Position numbers and translations under genes: made by a program. Under the pieces are notes generated by a model that did not search any database, was not told the origin of the DNA, and saw nothing but the letters and a program-made list of their open reading frames with translations. 7,386 nt of DNA from the NCBI GenBank assembly GCA_022710245.1, contig JAKLHH010000351.1:1-7386 (forward strand). The letters are read 5' to 3'. Shown here piece after piece: positions 4,411-7,386 of this stretch (positions are counted from its first letter, which is position 1; each line of letters opens with the position of its first letter). This DNA is from Myxococcota bacterium (lineage in GTDB: Bacteria > Myxococcota > Polyangia > GCA-2747355 > JAKLHH01).

Positions 4411-6873
4411 TCAGAGCGGCTTCTTCCGCCACTGCAGCACGAGCACCAGCAAGAAGAAGAGCGCGACCATCCCGCCCAGCACACCGAGGTCGTGGGGGAT
4501 GGAGTAGATCCCGTCCTTGATCAGGAGCACGAGCTCGCGCCCGGGCGCGGCGAGGTGGCTGCTCGCGTCCCCGGCGCGGTTGGGGTCGAAGGCGACCAGG
4601 CACTCGGGCGCCGTCCTGGCGAAGAGCTCCTCGTGGGTGCAGGCGACCTCGCGGCGGAAGAGGTCGAAGGACCAGTTCACGCCCACCAGGTAGCCGGCGA
4701 TGCGCGTGAAGGTGCCCTGCTTGGGCACCGCCAGCGCGCCCGCGAAGAGCACCTGCGGCAGCAGCGCGAGCGGCACCAGGCTCATCGCCTTGTCGCTGTT
4801 GCCGGCCAGGCTGGAGATGACGAGGCCGAGCCCCACGCCGCCGAGCGCGGTGAGGTAGAGGTTGGCGAGCGCGAGGCCGTAGCTGCCCGCGACCCCGCCG
4901 AGGATGATCGCCACGCGCCCCCCCTCGCCGAGCTGGCGCGGCGGCCCCAGCCAGTCGACGACCAGCAGCAGCATCGCGACCTGCACCAGCACGAGGAGCT
5001 GCAGCACGACCAGCTTGGAGAGGACGTAGGGCACCACCCCGACCCCGACCATCCGCTCGCGCCGCGTGACGGCGGCCTCCTTGGTGATCTCGCGGGCCGC
5101 GTTGACGCAGCCGAACCAGAAGGCCGAGAGCGAGAGCATCAGGTACATCACCGAGGTCGGGCGCCACCCCGGGGTGCCGCTGCGGGTCGCGAGCGCGATC
5201 AGCGCGCCCAGCACCGGCGCCTGCAGGAGCAGGATCAGCGTGTGCCGCAGATCGCTCATCAGGATGCGCGCGTAGCGCCGGGAGAGCGCGACCAGCTGCC
5301 GGAGCGAGCCGGGGCCGGTCGTGCGGCGCACGCGGCGGGGCGCGTCGCTGGCGACCAGCTCCGGAGAGCGCTCGAGCTCCGCCGCGCCGCTCGCCTCGCG
5401 GCGCTGGTGGAAGGCCTGCTTCCACTCCTCGGGCGTGCGCTCCTCGAGGACGTGGTAGGCGTCGGTCAGCGCGCTGACGCCGAAGTAGGCGAGCGCCTCG
5501 CGCGGGGGCCCGAAGAAGGCCAGGCGCCCGCCGTAGAGGAGCGCGATCTTGTCGCAGAGGTCGATCTGCGTGAGCGTGTGGGTGACGCAGCAGACGGTCT
5601 TTCCGCGCAGCGCGAGCTCGCGGAAGAGGACCATCATCTTCTCCTCGAGGTTCGGGTCGAGCCCGGCGGTGGGCTCGTCGAGGAAGAGCAGGTTCGGCTC
5701 GGTGAGGAGCTCGACGCCGAGGCTGAGGCGCTTGCGCTGGCCGCCCGAGAGGCTGCGCGCGGGCAGGTGCTGGTGGTTCTGCAGCTCCAGCGCGGAGAGG
5801 ACCGCGGCGACCCGGTGCGCGCGCTCGGCCGCGCCGAGCTCGGGCGGCAGCCGGAGCTGCGCCGCGTAGGTCAGCGTCTCCAGCGCGGTGAGCTGCGGGT
5901 GCACGATGTCGTCCTGCGGGACGTAGCCGACCAGGCTCTTCAGCTGCGTGTGGTGCGCGTAGAAGTCGAGGCCGTTGACGAGGACGCTGCCGCCGCTCGC
6001 GCGCATCGCGCCGCAGAGCGAGCGGAGCAGCATCGACTTGCCCGCCCCCGAGGGCCCGAGCAGGCCGACGAACTCGCCCGGCTGGATGGCCAGCGAGACC
6101 CCGTCGAGGATCCGCTTGTCGCCGAGCTCGTGGGTCAGCTCGCGCGCGGCGACCCAGGTGCGGCTGCGGGTGTCGAAGAGCCGCAGCGAGGTGCCGGTGT
6201 AGCGGAGGAAGAAGGGCCCGATGATCAGCTCGGCGCCGGGCAGCAGGCTCAGCTCGCCGATGCGCGAGCCGCCGACGAAGGTGCCGTTGGTGGAGCCGAG
6301 GTCCCGCACCCGCGCTGAGCCCGAGGCGTCACGCCAGGCGAGCGCGTGGGCCGAGGAGACGTGCACCGAGTCGAGGCGGATGTCCGCGCTCGCGGCGCGG
6401 CCGAGCCGGAGCGGGCGCGGGCCGAGGGGGAACTCGCCGAGGATCTCCGCCTCGCCGAGCGAGGGCGCGTCGGTGACGCTCATCCCGACGGTGACGCCCT
6501 GGCGCAGCGCCTCGGCGAGGGCGTGACGCTCGCTGCCGGCGCGCAGCGCGCAGCGGAGCTCGGGGCCGTGGGGGCCGAGGCGGACCACGTCGCTCGCCTG
6601 CAGCTTCGCGCGCTGCACCCGCCGCCCGTTGATGAAGACGCCGTTCTTGCTCTCGGTGTCGAAGAGGACGAGCTCGCCGTCGCGGGCGACGAGCTTGGCG
6701 TGGTTCGCCGAGATCTCCGTCGCCTCGGGCGGGAAGACGACGTCCGAGTCGGGCGCGCGTCCGAGGCGCACCACGGGGCCGTTCAGCTGCAGCGGCGGCT
6801 GGCTCCCGTCGACGAGCTCGACCCGGATACGGGCGGACCCGCCGACCTGCTCCACGTTGGGTTCGGGCTGCAC
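4411..6873 (-). CDS. FHA-FHA-ABC transporter, ATPase and ABCG-type permease in one chain (Rv1747-like)
   Basis: An 820-residue half-transporter. FHA1 (about 15-105) has G38-R39, S55, H58 and N77-G78; FHA2 (about 145-225) has G158-R159, S173, H176 and the LGSTNGTF loop with N196. Both keep the residues that bind phosphothreonine. The ATPase follows: Walker A GPSGAGKS (273-280), Q-loop Gln320, signature LSGGQ (375-379), Walker B with Asp399-Glu400 and switch His432, all intact. The membrane domain has about six helices (roughly 541-560, 574-593, 613-639, 653-690, 696-716, 795-817) and the 'NAAREITKE...TRRER' loop of ABCG/ABC-2 permeases. The order matches M. tuberculosis Rv1747 (865 aa), an exporter regulated by the kinase PknF, so Ser/Thr-kinase control and homodimeric export are inferred; the substrate is unknown. 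The start is taken as the GTG at 6873, just before FHA1; the open frame runs on to 7017 but overlaps the upstream gene. It ends 45 bp from the convergent zinc-ribbon gene. Confidence 0.93.
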   Translation of the reverse strand: MQPEPNVEQVGGSARIRVELVDGSQPPLQLNGPVVRLGRAPDSDVVFPPEATEISANHAKLVARDGELVLFDTESKNGVFINGRRVQRAKLQASDVVRLGPHGPELRCALRAGSERHALAEALRQGVTVGMSVTDAPSLGEAEILGEFPLGPRPLRLGRAASADIRLDSVHVSSAHALAWRDASGSARVRDLGSTNGTFVGGSRIGELSLLPGAELIIGPFFLRYTGTSLRLFDTRSRTWVAARELTHELGDKRILDGVSLAIQPGEFVGLLGPSGAGKSMLLRSLCGAMRASGGSVLVNGLDFYAHHTQLKSLVGYVPQDDIVHPQLTALETLTYAAQLRLPPELGAAERAHRVAAVLSALELQNHQHLPARSLSGGQRKRLSLGVELLTEPNLLFLDEPTAGLDPNLEEKMMVLFRELALRGKTVCCVTHTLTQIDLCDKIALLYGGRLAFFGPPREALAYFGVSALTDAYHVLEERTPEEWKQAFHQRREASGAAELERSPELVASDAPRRVRRTTGPGSLRQLVALSRRYARILMSDLRHTLILLLQAPVLGALIALATRSGTPGWRPTSVMYLMLSLSAFWFGCVNAAREITKEAAVTRRERMVGVGVVPYVLSKLVVLQLLVLVQVAMLLLVVDWLGPPRQLGEGGRVAIILGGVAGSYGLALANLYLTALGGVGLGLVISSLAGNSDKAMSLVPLALLPQVLFAGALAVPKQGTFTRIAGYLVGVNWSFDLFRREVACTHEELFARTAPECLVAFDPNRAGDASSHLAAPGRELVLLIKDGIYSIPHDLGVLGGMVALFFLLVLVLQWRKKPL

Positions 6874-6879
6874 GGGGAG

Positions 6880-6908
6880 AGCATAAGCAAGGCCGCGACG
6901 GTTGGAAA
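6880..6908 (-). promoter_or_regulatory. Candidate promoter giving a leaderless transporter transcript
   Basis: On the minus strand TTTCCA (6908-6903) and TATGCT (6885-6880) each match 4 of 6 consensus bases and are 17 bp apart. The seventh base after the -10 is the G of the GTG at 6873, so the mRNA would begin at its start codon. This would explain why CTTATGCTCTCCCC before the GTG contains no ribosome site. Each match is modest, so this is a hypothesis; read-through from the upstream gene, which ends at 6924, is the alternative. Confidence 0.35.
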
Positions 6909-6923
6909 GCGCCGGCTGCGCCC

Positions 6924-7386
6924 TCAGCGCCGGCGGCGCGCCAGCGCGAGCAGGCCCAGCGCGACGAGCAGCAGGACGCCCTCGCTCGCCCCTGCCCCCG
7001 CGGCGGCGCAGCCGCAACCGCCGCCCGGGGTGACGGGCAGGGGCGCGAGGTCGCCAGCGCGCGCCTCGATCGCGCCGAGGTCGCGGCCCTCGACGCTCAC
7101 CAGCGGGCGAGCGAGGACCCGCAGCTTCGTCGCGGCGTCATGGCGGACGCGCAGGACGCCGGTCGCCGCGTCGTGGACCCAGCCCTGCTGCGCCAGCTCC
7201 GCGCGGCGCGGCAGCGGCACGCCGTCGGCGAGGACCTGCGCCGGGACCAGCTTCAGCCGCAGCACCTCGGTGGCCGCCCCGTCGAAGGTCTCGTAGGCGA
7301 CCTCCTCGGGGAGGTAGCTCACCTGCCGCACGACCGACGACGAGCGGAGCAGGTGGTCCTCGCCGGGCGGCGCCCACTCCGGCACC
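6924..7386 (-). CDS. Secreted or surface protein with MYXO-CTERM sorting tail, C-terminal part, cut by window edge
   Basis: About 153 C-terminal residues are visible; the frame is open at the right edge, so the true start is outside. The last 35 residues have the order seen in MYXO-CTERM proteins: a Gly/Cys motif (GGGCGC), an Ala/Gly spacer, a hydrophobic helix (VLLLVALGLLALA) and a terminal RRRR. In myxobacteria this tail marks exported proteins that are sorted at the membrane and passed to the outer surface or released. The preceding part contains 'VLADGVPLP', 'GWVHDAATGVLRVRHD' and alternating hydrophobic residues, which looks like a beta-sandwich such as those at the end of secreted glycoside hydrolases, but I cannot name the family. 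It lies 50 nt upstream of the transporter gene in the same direction, so co-transcription is possible. Confidence 0.8.
   Translation of the reverse strand, partial: VPEWAPPGEDHLLRSSSVVRQVSYLPEEVAYETFDGAATEVLRLKLVPAQVLADGVPLPRRAELAQQGWVHDAATGVLRVRHDAATKLRVLARPLVSVEGRDLGAIEARAGDLAPLPVTPGGGCGCAAAGAGASEGVLLLVALGLLALARRRR

Noticed and set aside
4492..6318. 608-codon plus-strand open frame antisense to the transporter
   Set aside because: Low-complexity composition, no domain, and it lies wholly opposite an ABC transporter with intact motifs.
6910..6935. 7-bp stem (CGCCGGC/GCCGGCG) around the stop of the MYXO-CTERM gene as a terminator
   Set aside because: The stop codon lies in a 12-nt loop and only CTTTCC follows on the minus strand, so it does not meet the pattern of an intrinsic terminator; such stems are frequent by chance at this GC content.

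Overview
This is very GC-rich bacterial DNA, and it looks like a member of the Myxococcota. Two protein features point there: a C-terminal MYXO-CTERM-type sorting tail (Gly-Cys-rich motif, one hydrophobic helix, terminal Arg run) on the gene at the right edge, and a zinc-ribbon/TonB-like protein whose C-terminal domain resembles the AgmX/PglI family. No RNA genes, CRISPR arrays or insertion sequences were seen.

Left half (1-3310), minus strand: a tight operon of type II fatty-acid-synthase-like enzymes. Transcription order is a FabD-like malonyl-CoA:ACP transacylase (3157-2162), a FabZ-like hotdog dehydratase (2162-1596), a FabF-like ketosynthase (1580-297) and an SDR/FabG-like ketoreductase (from 205, cut by the left edge). 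The first two genes overlap in TGATG, and the next gap is about 15 nt. Together they supply extender loading, condensation, ketoreduction and dehydration, one complete elongation cycle apart from enoyl reduction. No acyl carrier protein or enoyl reductase is visible. Catalytic residues are intact and spaced as in the E. coli enzymes. A good sigma70-like promoter lies at 3283-3310 with a TGTGACG tandem repeat just upstream, followed by a leader of about 118 nt with three small hairpins. A strong 13-bp hairpin sits between the ketosynthase and the reductase.

Middle (3311-4365): the divergent intergenic region, then a plus-strand gene (3502-4365) for a membrane protein with an N-terminal zinc ribbon, one transmembrane helix, a Pro/Lys-rich linker and a four-cysteine C-terminal domain. 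Its upstream region holds a G-quadruplex-capable G tract that overlaps an 8-bp inverted repeat ending next to the ribosome binding site.

Right half (4411-7386), minus strand: a single-chain transporter with two FHA domains, an ABC ATPase and an ABCG-type membrane domain, the same layout as Mycobacterium tuberculosis Rv1747. It probably starts at a GTG (6873) that may be leaderless. Upstream of it lies the 3' end of a secreted or surface MYXO-CTERM protein.

Nothing here is clearly a wholly new system. The most interesting candidates are the specialised fatty-acid/polyketide operon, the FHA-gated transporter with its possible leaderless start, and the G-quadruplex/dyad leader of the zinc-ribbon gene.
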